Origin: Alkalihalobacillus sp. BA299
GTDB taxonomy: Bacteria; Bacillota; Bacilli; Bacillales; Bacillaceae_F
DNA: 64,000 bases
Reading direction: 5' to 3'
Assembly: GCF_017745675.1 (NCBI RefSeq)
Contig: NZ_JAFLJM010000004.1
Coordinates: forward strand, 248,001-312,000
In this document: one piece after another, positions 46,123 to 54,528 of the stretch
Numbering within the stretch: position 1 is the stretch's first letter
Layout of the letters: each line of letters opens with the position of its first letter
Notes under the pieces: generated by a model
The model's database searches: none
What the model was told of the DNA's origin: nothing
The model's input: only the letters and a program-made list of their open reading frames with translations
Position numbers and translations under genes: made by a program

Positions 46123-48165
46123 TTAATCTAGTTTTTCTCCACTTAATATTCCTTGCTCTTCTAAATAATAAACAAGCGGTTTATATTCATCTTCTTCCCA
46201 AAAGCTAGTAGAATTCACAAACTGTACGGCATCTTGTCTTGCTACCTCTAACGCTCGATAATCATGGACGACATCTGCTATTTTAAAATGAGGGAGTCCA
46301 CTTTGTTTATGTCCAAAAAAATCTCCAGGACCACGGAGTTCAAGATCACGTTCAGAAAGTGTAAATCCATCATTCGTTTCCGTCATAATCCGCATCCTTT
46401 CTTTTCCTACATCAGATTTAGGATCGGCTAGTAGTATACAATAAGATTGGTGCTCCCCTCTTCCAACCCGACCTCTGAGCTGGTGAAGTTGCGCCAATCC
46501 AAATCTCTCAGCATCATAAATAAGCATAACCGTTGCATTTGGGACATTTACTCCTACCTCTACAACAGTTGTAGAAACAAGGATTTGCGATTCGTTCCTA
46601 CTAAAAGCCTCCATCACTTCATCTTTTTCTGAAGGATGAAGCCTCCCGTGCATTAGACCCACTTGATATTCTTTAAAATGTGCTTGTAAGATGGCATGAA
46701 CATCAATTGCATTTTGCACATCTAGCTTTTCTGATTCCTCAATTAACGGGCAAATAACATACGCTTGATGTCCCTTATTTACTTCTTTTTCGATGAAATG
46801 CAAAACTCGTTCTAACATATCATGCTTGACCCAATATGTTTCAATTGTCTTTCTTCCTGCTGGCATTTCATCAATAGTCGAAACATCCATATCACCAAAA
46901 ACCGATATAGCTAATGTTCTTGGAATAGGGGTAGCGGTCATAAACAAAACATCTGGATTTTCTCCTTTGTCACGTAGAATCCGCCGTTGCTCAACCCCAA
47001 AACGATGTTGTTCGTCTGTAATAACTAAACCAAGCTTTTGAAAGTGGACATCTTCTTGGATTAACGCATGCGTGCCAACAATAACATGAATGTCTCCACC
47101 TTTAAGCTTTTCGAGCTGTTCTCGTCTTTTCTTTCCTTTTACCGATCCTGATAACAATGCCACTTCTATACCTAAGGGTGATAATAATTCAGTTATCGAA
47201 CTAATATGTTGTTCAGCAAGAATTTCAGTCGGAACCATTAAAGCCGCCTGAAAACCAGCCTGCACAGTTGCATACATTGCAATGGCAGCAACAACTGTTT
47301 TACCTGAACCAACGTCTCCTTGCAATAAACGGTTCATTCGATAATCGGAACTTAAATCCTTCATGATTTCATCTACAACTCGTTGTTGTGCCCCTGTTAA
47401 CGGAAACGGCAAGGATTGAATAAACTTCTGTACTTTTGTATGATCGAGCGGCATCGGTAAGCCTTTAGTTTGCTCTCGTTTAAATTTTCGAAACGCTTGC
47501 ATCTTTAATTGGAAAAGTAGAAATTCCTCGTACACCATTCGCCTACGAGCTTGTTTAACAAGTTCTGTCGTTTGAGGATAATGAAGCCTTAATACGGCAT
47601 CTTTTTTGGGAAGAAGTTTGTATTTTTTTAGTATAAAAGGAGGGAGTATTTCTTGAATTTCTTTTGAATACTCCTTTAGTCCTTGATAGATAATTTTTTT
47701 TAGTGTAGCGATCTTTAAGTTTCCACCTACAGAATAAACAGGTGCAAGTTCATTTTGCCTTGTCACTTCACCTAGCTTGAACTCATTTACAGTTAACGTT
47801 AACCGATGTCGGTCCCATTTACCGGTTAAAGTGATCGAACTACCAATCTGTAATTGTTTTTTAATAAATCCTTGATTAAAAAAGACAGCTGTAATCAAGA
47901 CATTATTGATCAATACCCGGACAGATAGCCTCGTTTTCTTCTTGCCAAAATATCGTACAGACGGCTCACTATGTATAACTCCAGCTATCGTAATTCGTTC
48001 ATCATGCTTTACATCACGGATTTCTCTTATTCGGTAATCCTCATATCGAAATGGATAATACTCAATTAAATCGCCTACCGAATGAATTCCTAAGTTCCCC
48101 AACTGTTTTGCGGTTTCTTCTCCTACTCCCTTTATGACCGTTACAGGTTGAGCTAGTTGACTCAT
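46123..48165 (-). CDS. recG: ATP-dependent DNA helicase RecG
   Basis: Branch-migrating helicase that reverses stalled forks; 680 aa. N-terminal wedge/OB domain (LGNLGIHSVGDLIEYYPFRY ... ERITIAGVI), then helicase core with Walker A in LLQGDVGSGKTVVAAIAMYA, box DEQHRFGVEQR, TATPIPRTLAISVFGD, VVEVGVNVPNATVMLI and QLHQLRGRVGRG. C-terminal TRG segment present. The ATG overlaps the sdaAA stop (ATGA). Confidence 0.97.
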   Translation of the reverse strand: MSQLAQPVTVIKGVGEETAKQLGNLGIHSVGDLIEYYPFRYEDYRIREIRDVKHDERITIAGVIHSEPSVRYFGKKKTRLSVRVLINNVLITAVFFNQGFIKKQLQIGSSITLTGKWDRHRLTLTVNEFKLGEVTRQNELAPVYSVGGNLKIATLKKIIYQGLKEYSKEIQEILPPFILKKYKLLPKKDAVLRLHYPQTTELVKQARRRMVYEEFLLFQLKMQAFRKFKREQTKGLPMPLDHTKVQKFIQSLPFPLTGAQQRVVDEIMKDLSSDYRMNRLLQGDVGSGKTVVAAIAMYATVQAGFQAALMVPTEILAEQHISSITELLSPLGIEVALLSGSVKGKKRREQLEKLKGGDIHVIVGTHALIQEDVHFQKLGLVITDEQHRFGVEQRRILRDKGENPDVLFMTATPIPRTLAISVFGDMDVSTIDEMPAGRKTIETYWVKHDMLERVLHFIEKEVNKGHQAYVICPLIEESEKLDVQNAIDVHAILQAHFKEYQVGLMHGRLHPSEKDEVMEAFSRNESQILVSTTVVEVGVNVPNATVMLIYDAERFGLAQLHQLRGRVGRGEHQSYCILLADPKSDVGKERMRIMTETNDGFTLSERDLELRGPGDFFGHKQSGLPHFKIADVVHDYRALEVARQDAVQFVNSTSFWEEDEYKPLVYYLEEQGILSGEKLD

Positions 48166-49049
48166 TTCTTATCAAGAGAAATCCCAAATATTTTTGCTTC
48201 TAATTCTCGGCCAGTTGGGGTAGCCGCTAGTCCACCTTGAGCTGTCTCACGTAAAGCAATCGGCATTGTTTGCCCAATTTTGTACATGGCATCAATTACT
48301 TCATCACATGGAATACGACTCGTGATTCCTGCTAATGCCATGTCTGCAGCTGTTATGGCAATTGCAGCACCCATAGCATTTCTTTTTACACAAGGCACCT
48401 CAACAAGACCAGCTACCGGATCGCAAACAAGTCCTAGCATATTTTTTAAAGCAATCGCCATCGCTTCTGCAGATTGACTAGGTGTTCCACCAGCTATTTC
48501 TACGATCGCTGCTGCTGCCATCCCTGTAGCAGAGCCTACCTCCGCTTGACATCCACCTGCCGCTCCTGAAATCGAGGCATTATTCGCAACAACAAACCCA
48601 AAAGCTCCAGCCGTAAAAAGAAATCTTACTTTCTGCTCTTTAGTTGGGTTTAACTTACTTTGAAGTCCAAATAATGTACCAGGTACTACCCCTGCAGAAC
48701 CAGCAGTTGGTGTAGCGCAAATCGTTCCCATCGCTGCATTCACTTCGTTCGTAGCTACCGCTTTACTGACAGCATCTAATAACACATCACCAGCTAGTGA
48801 TTTTCCTGATTTAATATATTCTTGTAATAATACAGCGTCTCCACCTGTTAAACCAGAAACTGATTTAATATTTTCTTTTATTCCACGGTTGACTGCTTCT
48901 TCCATAATATCGAGGTTTTTTTCCATTAAAGAATATACCATCTCACGACTTTTCTCCGTAACTTCCATCTCTTGCTCGATCATCACTTCAGAAATGGGAA
49001 TTTGTTTTGATTCAGCTAATTCAATTAACTCCGCAACATTTCGAAACAT
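48162..49049 (-). CDS. sdaAA: L-serine dehydratase alpha subunit
   Basis: [4Fe-4S] enzyme subunit converting serine to pyruvate and ammonia; 295 aa. Cluster cysteines are in GTICATPTAGSAGVVPG, SGAAGGCQAEVGSATGMAAA and GLVCDPVAGLVEVPCVKRNA. It pairs with sdaAB 18 nt upstream. Directly coupled to recG downstream, as in B. subtilis. Confidence 0.96.
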   Translation of the reverse strand: MFRNVAELIELAESKQIPISEVMIEQEMEVTEKSREMVYSLMEKNLDIMEEAVNRGIKENIKSVSGLTGGDAVLLQEYIKSGKSLAGDVLLDAVSKAVATNEVNAAMGTICATPTAGSAGVVPGTLFGLQSKLNPTKEQKVRFLFTAGAFGFVVANNASISGAAGGCQAEVGSATGMAAAAIVEIAGGTPSQSAEAMAIALKNMLGLVCDPVAGLVEVPCVKRNAMGAAIAITAADMALAGITSRIPCDEVIDAMYKIGQTMPIALRETAQGGLAATPTGRELEAKIFGISLDKK

Positions 49050-49067
49050 TATTAACCCTCCAAGTAG

Positions 49068-49730
49068 TTAGTCATGGATTTTTGTTACTTTATTTATATT
49101 GGGTAAAGCTTCCATCTCTTTTAGTAGAGGCCCCTCAACATTTTGATCCACTTCAATTACCATTAATGCTTCTTGTCCTTTTTCTTTTCTCGACACTTCC
49201 ATATGCCCTATATTAATTTGATATTTCGCTAGAATGTTGGACACATTTGCAATAACCCCATAACGATCATTATGAACAACGAGTATTGCGGGATGATTAC
49301 CTGAAAGCCTCAACTCAAAGCCGTTTAGTTCAATAATTTCAATCTTACCTCCACCAATCGAAATACCAACTAACTCCAACTTATCCTTATCATCACCAAG
49401 AACAATTTTTGCTGTATTTGGATGGTCCGTTACCGCTTCTTCTTCATAAAAGTTAATTTGAATCCCCTTTGACTCAGAAATTTTTATTGCATTCGTAATT
49501 CGGTTATCGAATGTATCAAAATCTAATAGACCACCTACAATGGCAACATCCGTACCATGACCTTTATACGTTTTTGCAAACGAACCATAAAAATATATAT
49601 TCGCCCATTTAGGTTCTCTTCCAAATAACGTTCTAGCTACACGACCAATTCTTGCTGCACCTGCTGTATGAGAACTAGAAGGACCGATCATAATTGGACC
49701 AATAATGTCAAAAACTGTACGATATTTCAA
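49068..49730 (-). CDS. sdaAB: L-serine dehydratase beta subunit
   Basis: Non-catalytic partner of SdaAA, 220 aa. N-terminal SDH beta domain (VFDIIGPIMIGPSSSHTAGA then ARIGRVAR; SHGTDVAIVGG-like KGHGTDVAIVGGLLDFDT) and a C-terminal ACT domain (HPAILVVHNDRYGVIANVSN ... IGHMEVSRKEKGQEALMVIE) that may bind serine. First gene of the sdaAB-sdaAA-recG unit; the fakA terminator lies upstream. Confidence 0.96.
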   Translation of the reverse strand: MKYRTVFDIIGPIMIGPSSSHTAGAARIGRVARTLFGREPKWANIYFYGSFAKTYKGHGTDVAIVGGLLDFDTFDNRITNAIKISESKGIQINFYEEEAVTDHPNTAKIVLGDDKDKLELVGISIGGGKIEIIELNGFELRLSGNHPAILVVHNDRYGVIANVSNILAKYQINIGHMEVSRKEKGQEALMVIEVDQNVEGPLLKEMEALPNINKVTKIHD

Positions 49731-49782
49731 CGTCTTTCACCTCTAACCATTTTCCCTTTAATTTAATTTTACTTAACCAGCA

Positions 49783-49852
49783 AAAACAAAGTGCCAGGTA
49801 CCTCACCACGAATCTTTATCGTGTTAACGTAAGGGAACACAGACACTTTGAG
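49783..49852 (-). terminator. fakA terminator with CAGGTACCTC motif
   Basis: Outer stem CAAAGTG/CACTTTG (49787-49793, 49844-49850) with an inner CACGA/TCGTG hairpin; TTTTTG follows on the minus strand. It begins about 20 nt past the fakA stop. Contains CAGGTACCTC, close to a word found in two other intergenic hairpins. Confidence 0.75.
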
Positions 49853-49872
49853 ATAGTCTCATTAAACATTTT

Positions 49873-51555
49873 TTATTCAACTGAGAAAATGAACGAATAC
49901 AATGGCTGTTTTCCTTCATGAACTTCTATTTCTACATCTTCAAAGCTTTCTTCTACAAATGAAGTTAGTTCAGCTACTGTATCTTCTGTCGCTCCTTCTC
50001 CCCAAATTATTGTCAACAATTCTGATTCTTCGTCTAGCATTCCTTCTAACAATTGTTTGGTCGTATCTACTAATGACGGGCCAGAAGAAACGATGTTTTT
50101 TTCAGCAATTCCCATGAAATCGCCCTTTTTAATTTCAATTCCATCCATATTCGTATCTCGTACAGCATACGTAACTTGACCTGTTTTTACATAGGACATC
50201 GCATCCTTCATCGTAGCACTATTACTCTCTAGAGATGTTGAAGGGTTAAATGCAAGTAAAGCGGCCAGCCCTTGAGGAACCGTTGTTGAAGGAATGACAA
50301 CTACTTCAGCGTCAGCAACCTCAGCAGCTTGCTCTGCAGCCATAATAATATTGCCGTTATTCGGAAGTACTACTACTTTGCGAGCATTCGCTTTATGTAT
50401 CGCTGTAACAATATCTTCTGTACTTGGATTCATCGTTTGACCACCAGGAATAACAACATTTGCCCCAAGTCCAATAAATAATAGTTCTATTCCCTCCCCC
50501 ATAGACACTGTAACAACGCCATACTCACTCTTTTCTTTTGGGGGGCGGATAGATGTTTCCTGCCCATCCATCGCCTTCGTTTCATCTAATAAATGAGTAT
50601 GTTGTTCTCTCATATTTTCGATTTTTATGTTAATCAGGTTTCCGAAACGTTGCGCCCGATTTAAAATCTCTCCGGGTGTTTCAGCGTGTATATGTACCTT
50701 AAGTAAGTCTTCATCGGAAACGACAAGAAGAGAATCACCTAATGCATCCAACTCTTTTCGAAATTCGCTTGCAATAAAAGGTGATGAAATTAACTTTTCC
50801 TCATCGAATTTAACCATTACTTCCGTACAGTAACCATACTCAATATCTTCTGTCGCCAACATACTCTGAGCATTATGATGTTCAATTTTGACAAGGTCTT
50901 CCATTGAAGGCGTTTCCACTTGTTCAACTGAAATATTTTCACCCTTTAAAACTGTAAGAAATCCTTCATAAATATATACGAGGCCTTGTCCACCAGAATC
51001 AACTACGCCTACTTCTTTTAAAACTGGTAAAAGATCTGGTGTTCGCTTTAACGATGCTCTTGCTTCAGATAGCACGAGTTCCATAACAACCCTCGGATCT
51101 TCATTTTTTTCCGCTGCATGTTCAGCCGCAATTGCGCTATCTTTAGCAACAGTTAAAATCGTCCCTTCAACAGGCTTCATCACAGCCTTATAAGCCGTTG
51201 TTACACCTAATTTAAATGCAGACGCTAACTCATTACCATCTATTGTTGTTTTTCCTTCAACACCTTTAGCAAACCCTCTAAAAAGTTGAGATAAAATAAC
51301 CCCAGAGTTTCCCCTCGCCCCCATTAAGAGCCCTTTAGAAAAAGCTTGAGCAACATCAGTAACATTTTGAAGGGGAGCTTGTCTAACTTCATTAACTCCA
51401 GATGTGATCGTTAAGTTCATGTTCGTTCCCGTATCTCCGTCTGGTACTGGAAAAACATTTAATGCATCAACAATTTTTGCGTGTTTTGTTAAATTAGCGC
51501 CACCTTGAATGAACATTTGTGCTAATTGACTAGCATCAATTTCTAAACTTGACAC
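49873..51555 (-). CDS. fakA: Fatty acid kinase catalytic subunit FakA (YloV)
   Basis: DAK2-type kinase that phosphorylates FakB-bound fatty acids for PlsY/PlsX use; 560 aa. N-terminal DhaL domain with the nucleotide/metal loop NVFPVPDGDTGTNMNLTITS and GARGNSGVILSQLFRGFAKG, DSGGQGLVYIYEGFL, then the middle and C-terminal domains of the YloV family (GGQTMNPSTEDIVTAIHKAN, LPNNGNIIMAAEQAAEVADA). Role is by family; no fakB is in the window. yloU lies 20 nt upstream. Confidence 0.93.
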   Translation of the reverse strand: MSSLEIDASQLAQMFIQGGANLTKHAKIVDALNVFPVPDGDTGTNMNLTITSGVNEVRQAPLQNVTDVAQAFSKGLLMGARGNSGVILSQLFRGFAKGVEGKTTIDGNELASAFKLGVTTAYKAVMKPVEGTILTVAKDSAIAAEHAAEKNEDPRVVMELVLSEARASLKRTPDLLPVLKEVGVVDSGGQGLVYIYEGFLTVLKGENISVEQVETPSMEDLVKIEHHNAQSMLATEDIEYGYCTEVMVKFDEEKLISSPFIASEFRKELDALGDSLLVVSDEDLLKVHIHAETPGEILNRAQRFGNLINIKIENMREQHTHLLDETKAMDGQETSIRPPKEKSEYGVVTVSMGEGIELLFIGLGANVVIPGGQTMNPSTEDIVTAIHKANARKVVVLPNNGNIIMAAEQAAEVADAEVVVIPSTTVPQGLAALLAFNPSTSLESNSATMKDAMSYVKTGQVTYAVRDTNMDGIEIKKGDFMGIAEKNIVSSGPSLVDTTKQLLEGMLDEESELLTIIWGEGATEDTVAELTSFVEESFEDVEIEVHEGKQPLYSFIFSVE

Positions 51556-51575
51556 AAAACTTTCCTCCTAATTCA

Positions 51576-51938
51576 CTAAGGGTTGATCACTCTCACCCCT
51601 TGAACAAAGATGTTCACTGAGTCTACAACCAAGCCTAACATTTTCTCTAGTTGGTATTTTACTTTCGTTTGTACATTATGAGCTACTTCAGAAATTTTTG
51701 TACCATAACTTACAATGATGTACATATCGATATGAATTTCTTCATTTTCTTCACGAATAACAACACCACGTTGAAAGTTTTCTTTACCTAAAATTTCACT
51801 TAAGCCATCCTTTAATTGCTTTTGTGACGCCATGCCTACAATTCCATAACAATCAACAGCAGCTCCTCCAGCGATGGTCGCTACTACATCTTTAGAAACA
51901 TCAATTACTCCCATTTGCGTTTTTAATTCTACAGGCAT
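51576..51938 (-). CDS. yloU: Asp23/Gls24 family envelope stress protein YloU
   Basis: A 120-aa soluble protein of the Asp23 family, which in S. aureus associates with the membrane and envelope stress. GVIDVSKDVVATIAGGAAVD followed by YGIVGMASQ, then EEIHIDMYIIVSYGTKISEV and VKYQLEKMLGLVVDSVNIFV. Co-transcribed with fakA downstream. Transcribed divergently from rpmB; the 226-bp gap holds an rpmB promoter and a GTTGCT/AGCAAC hairpin near 52023-52038. Confidence 0.92.
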   Translation of the reverse strand: MPVELKTQMGVIDVSKDVVATIAGGAAVDCYGIVGMASQKQLKDGLSEILGKENFQRGVVIREENEEIHIDMYIIVSYGTKISEVAHNVQTKVKYQLEKMLGLVVDSVNIFVQGVRVINP

Positions 51939-52066
51939 TAATATGATCCCCCTTTTATAAAATGTTTGGGTAACGTCATTTTACTATACTATTACTTATT
52001 TTAAAAGCTTACTCTATCAAAGGTTGCTGTCAAGCAACATTACTTGATAAAAATTGTTGGAAACTG

Positions 52067-52095
52067 TTGCATTCTAAAAATCCCTATGCTAAGAT
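52067..52095 (+). promoter_or_regulatory. SigA promoter of rpmB
   Basis: -35 TTGCAT (52067-52072), 17-bp spacer, -10 TAAGAT (52090-52095) with extended TGC just before the -10, on the plus strand. The leader to the ATG is about 63 nt. Confidence 0.65.
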
Positions 52096-52164
52096 ATTCG
52101 AGTATGAATTAGAAATCGAACAGCTGCTTCGATTGGATTAACTGGGTTTAAGGAGGTGCGTATT

Positions 52165-52353
52165 ATGGCACGTAAATGTTATATTACTGGTAGAAAAGCA
52201 CGCACAGGAAACCAGCGTTCACACGCGATGAATAAAACTAAGCGCAAATGGGGCGCTAACGTTCAAAAAGTTCGCATTTTAGTTGACGGTAAACCAAAGC
52301 GAGTATATGTTTCTGCTCGTGCGTTAAAGTCTGGTAAAGTAGAGCGCGTATAA
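52165..52353 (+). CDS. rpmB: 50S ribosomal protein L28
   Basis: L28 of 62 aa: [20 protein letters not shown], then [20 protein letters not shown] and [20 protein letters not shown]. Only one Cys is present, so this is the non-zinc type. Start ATG 52165 has AAGGAGGTG 7 nt upstream. Transcribed opposite to its neighbours, as in B. subtilis, and ends at a terminator shared with spoVM. Confidence 0.98.
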   Translation: MARKCYITGRKARTGNQRSHAMNKTKRKWGANVQKVRILVDGKPKRVYVSARALKSGKVERV

Positions 52354-52402
52354 GAAAGTCTATTTAAAAGTAGACGAAACGAAGCTATTTCTAGCTTCGT
52401 TT

Positions 52403-52444
52403 AAAAAACAAGAGGCTGACACCATGTCGACCTCTTGTTTTTTT
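52403..52444. terminator. Bidirectional terminator between rpmB and spoVM
   Basis: AAACAAGAGG/CCTCTTGTTT stem around CTGACACCATGTCGA, flanked by an A-run and T7, usable on both strands. Contains AAGAGGCTGAC, the word shared with hairpins at 23511 and 42040. A perfect 11-bp hairpin AAACGAAGCTA/TAGCTTCGTTT at 52377-52402 directly precedes it but has no T-run of its own. Confidence 0.85.
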
Positions 52445-52527
52445 GTATGGAAAAAAAAGTAGCTTCTTTAAGAAAACGATAATGAAACAATAAACCCAGC
52501 CATTTTGGGTATTATCCATTTTTAACC

Positions 52528-52567
52528 AAATAATGCACCGTCTTTAGGCAGTTACGGTGCATTTTTG
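52528..52567 (-). terminator. Terminator after spoVM
   Basis: ATGCACCGT/ACGGTGCAT perfect 9-bp stem with a 12-nt loop, starting 10 nt past the spoVM stop; followed by TATTTGGTT on the minus strand and TTTTTGG on plus. Likely ends the spoVM message. Confidence 0.75.
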
Positions 52568-52571
52568 GATC

Positions 52572-52652
52572 TTAATTTTTTTTAAATGAACCTAGGATCG
52601 CTCTGACAAACCCGCCAATAAATTTAGGCAGCTTGATCGTATAAAATTTCAT
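52572..52652 (-). CDS. spoVM: Stage V sporulation protein SpoVM
   Basis: Peptide of 26 aa that recognises the convex forespore membrane and anchors the coat via SpoIVA. The frame reads MKFYTIKLPKFIGGFVRAIL followed by GSFKKN, differing from B. subtilis SpoVM at only a few positions and keeping Pro9, which is important for curvature sensing. A very strong SD (GGAGGAGGAG) lies just upstream. Located between rpmB and rpe as in Bacillus. No convincing SigE promoter: GAATATA then CATTCTTC at 14 bp is weak. Confidence 0.97.
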   Translation of the reverse strand: MKFYTIKLPKFIGGFVRAILGSFKKN

Positions 52653-52924
52653 AGCTCCTCCTCCTCAACATGAATTGCCACCGACTTACGAATAAATGAA
52701 GGATGATGACATGAAGAATGCTCATTTATACTAGTATATTCATCACTAACAAAATAGTACCCATTTTTTCATGTGAGTTCCTATCTAAGGTCGATCTTTT
52801 TTTATTTGCCCTACAACCATTCATATGCAAAACTACCTCTGTTATGCAACTTGGTTTATAAAAATAGGACAAACAGCCTTCATTATTTTTCATGCAGCAG
52901 TCATCGTTGGAAAGAGACTATGAA
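52653..52924. other. spoVM-rpe gap; thiN absent
   Basis: This 272-bp AT-rich stretch holds no ORF with an SD. In B. subtilis thiN (thiamine pyrophosphokinase) lies here; it is missing. A 12-bp perfect palindrome TATACTAGTATA sits at 52727-52738, in the likely spoVM promoter region; no other structure noted. Confidence 0.6.
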
Positions 52925-53569
52925 TTATCCCCTAATTGCTCGTATAGCATGAGAGCGATCTTCTTTACTATAGATTGCTGACCCTGCCACAAGTACAGTT
53001 GCACCCGCTTCAACACAAAGCCGCGCTGTTTCTTCGTTAACGCCACCATCCACTTCAATATCAATATTAAGCTTTTTTGACTTGGCCATTTCGGAAACAG
53101 CCGTAATTTTGGGCAATACACTATGTATAAATTTCTGACCACCGAATCCAGGATTCACAGTCATTAACAGAACCATATCTACATCATTAATAACATGTTG
53201 AATCGTATCTACAGGTGTTGCAGGGTTTAATACGACCCCTGCTTTTACCCCTTGTTCTTTAATCAAGTGAACAGTACGGTGAAGATGAGGACATGCTTCA
53301 ACATGAACCGTAATAATATCTGCACCAGCACGAGCAAATTCCGGGATATATAAATCAGGATTCTCAATCATTAAATGGACATCTAATGGCAGCTTCGTTA
53401 CAGGACGAAGTGCTTCAACAATTAATGGACCGATCGTAATATTTGGAACAAAGTGGCCATCCATTACATCAATATGAATATAATCTGCTCCTCCACGCTC
53501 CACATCTTTAATTTCTTCACCTAACTTTGCAAAATCTGCCGATAAAATGGATGGTGCAATTTTTATCAT
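52925..53569 (-). CDS. rpe: Ribulose-phosphate 3-epimerase
   Basis: Interconverts ribulose-5-P and xylulose-5-P in the pentose phosphate pathway; 214 aa TIM barrel. [80 protein letters not shown] and [20 protein letters not shown] carry the active-site His, Asp and phosphate-binding residues. Two bases separate it from rsgA. Confidence 0.97.
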   Translation of the reverse strand: MIKIAPSILSADFAKLGEEIKDVERGGADYIHIDVMDGHFVPNITIGPLIVEALRPVTKLPLDVHLMIENPDLYIPEFARAGADIITVHVEACPHLHRTVHLIKEQGVKAGVVLNPATPVDTIQHVINDVDMVLLMTVNPGFGGQKFIHSVLPKITAVSEMAKSKKLNIDIEVDGGVNEETARLCVEAGATVLVAGSAIYSKEDRSHAIRAIRG

Positions 53570-53571
53570 GA

Positions 53572-54453
53572 CTAGTACCTCCGTTTTTGACTTTTAATTT
53601 CCTCTAAGAATTGTAAATAATGGTCATAACGATATTTTAGGATCTCATCAGCTTCAACTGCTGCCTTGATCGCACATTTTGGTTCACTCGTATGAGTACA
53701 ACCACGGAATTTGCAAGCTCCCATTTTTTCTTTCATTTCAGGGAAATAAAGAGAAAGATCTTCTGCTTCGATATCAACAAAGTCCAAGGAACTAAATCCT
53801 GGTGTATCTGCAACTAAACCGTCTCCAACTGCTAATAATTCGACATGCCTTGTCGTATGTTTACCACGCCCTAAATGAGTAGAAATTTCATTTGTTTCAA
53901 TATCTAATTCAGGGTGTAAAGTATTTAATAAGGATGACTTTCCTACTCCTGACTGCCCAGCAATGACAGTCACTTTATCTTTTAGGAATGGGATTAATTT
54001 TTCAATACCTTCTTTCGTTTCAATTGATGTCATAATGACTTTATAGCCAATTCCTTCATAATCTTCTTTAAACTTCTTAATTTTAGATTGATTATCCTCA
54101 TCTAATAAATCAACCTTACTGATACAAATGAGTGGTTCGATAAAGTGTGCCTCAATATGAACTAAAAAACGATTTAATAGTAGTGGGCTAAAATCTGGTT
54201 CTAAAGCAGAAAAAACTAAAATGGCTTGATCAATATTAGCAATTGGTGGACGAATCATTTCATTTTCTCGTTCATAAATATCTAAAATATATCCATCGGT
54301 TCGATTTTCAGCTTCAAAATGAACAAAATCTCCAACGAGTGGCTTAATATTTTGATTACGAAACACCCCCCGTCCTCGACATTGAAACATACCATCCTCA
54401 TTTTGGACATAATAGAAGCCACTTAAGGCTTTGACTATTCTTCCTTCTGGCAT
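53572..54453 (-). CDS. rsgA: Ribosome small-subunit GTPase RsgA (CpgA)
   Basis: Circularly permuted GTPase that acts in late 30S assembly; in B. subtilis CpgA is also a PrkC substrate. 293 aa: N-terminal OB fold ([20 protein letters not shown]), G4 [11 protein letters not shown] before G1 [20 protein letters not shown] and G3 [12 protein letters not shown], and the C-terminal zinc motif [17 protein letters not shown]. It lies after prkC; the 75-nt gap includes a GAGGTG/CACCTC hairpin. Confidence 0.97.
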   Translation of the reverse strand: MPEGRIVKALSGFYYVQNEDGMFQCRGRGVFRNQNIKPLVGDFVHFEAENRTDGYILDIYERENEMIRPPIANIDQAILVFSALEPDFSPLLLNRFLVHIEAHFIEPLICISKVDLLDEDNQSKIKKFKEDYEGIGYKVIMTSIETKEGIEKLIPFLKDKVTVIAGQSGVGKSSLLNTLHPELDIETNEISTHLGRGKHTTRHVELLAVGDGLVADTPGFSSLDFVDIEAEDLSLYFPEMKEKMGACKFRGCTHTSEPKCAIKAAVEADEILKYRYDHYLQFLEEIKSQKRRY

Positions 54454-54487
54454 GAAATCCTCCTGATTTTTAAGGCTGTTTCATGTA

Positions 54488-54504
54488 GAGGTGCCTGACA
54501 CCTC
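54488..54504. repeat. GAGGTGCCTGACACCTC palindrome
   Basis: GAGGTG/CACCTC hairpin with a 5-nt loop, nested within GTTTCA/TGAAAC arms (about 54477-54513), in the prkC-rsgA gap. The half GAGGTGCCTG recurs inverted at 23532-23541 and, with one change, at 49795-49804. Confidence 0.6.
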
Positions 54505-54528
54505 CTTTTGAAACCACCTCTTTTTTAA

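Noticed and set aside
52377..52402. Perfect 11-bp hairpin after rpmB as a terminator
   Set aside because: It is followed by an A-run, not T; the adjacent hairpin at 52403-52444 is the better terminator.
52680..52745. SigE promoter of spoVM
   Set aside because: A GAATATA and a CATTCTTC at 14-bp spacing match only weakly; biologically expected but not supported enough to call.
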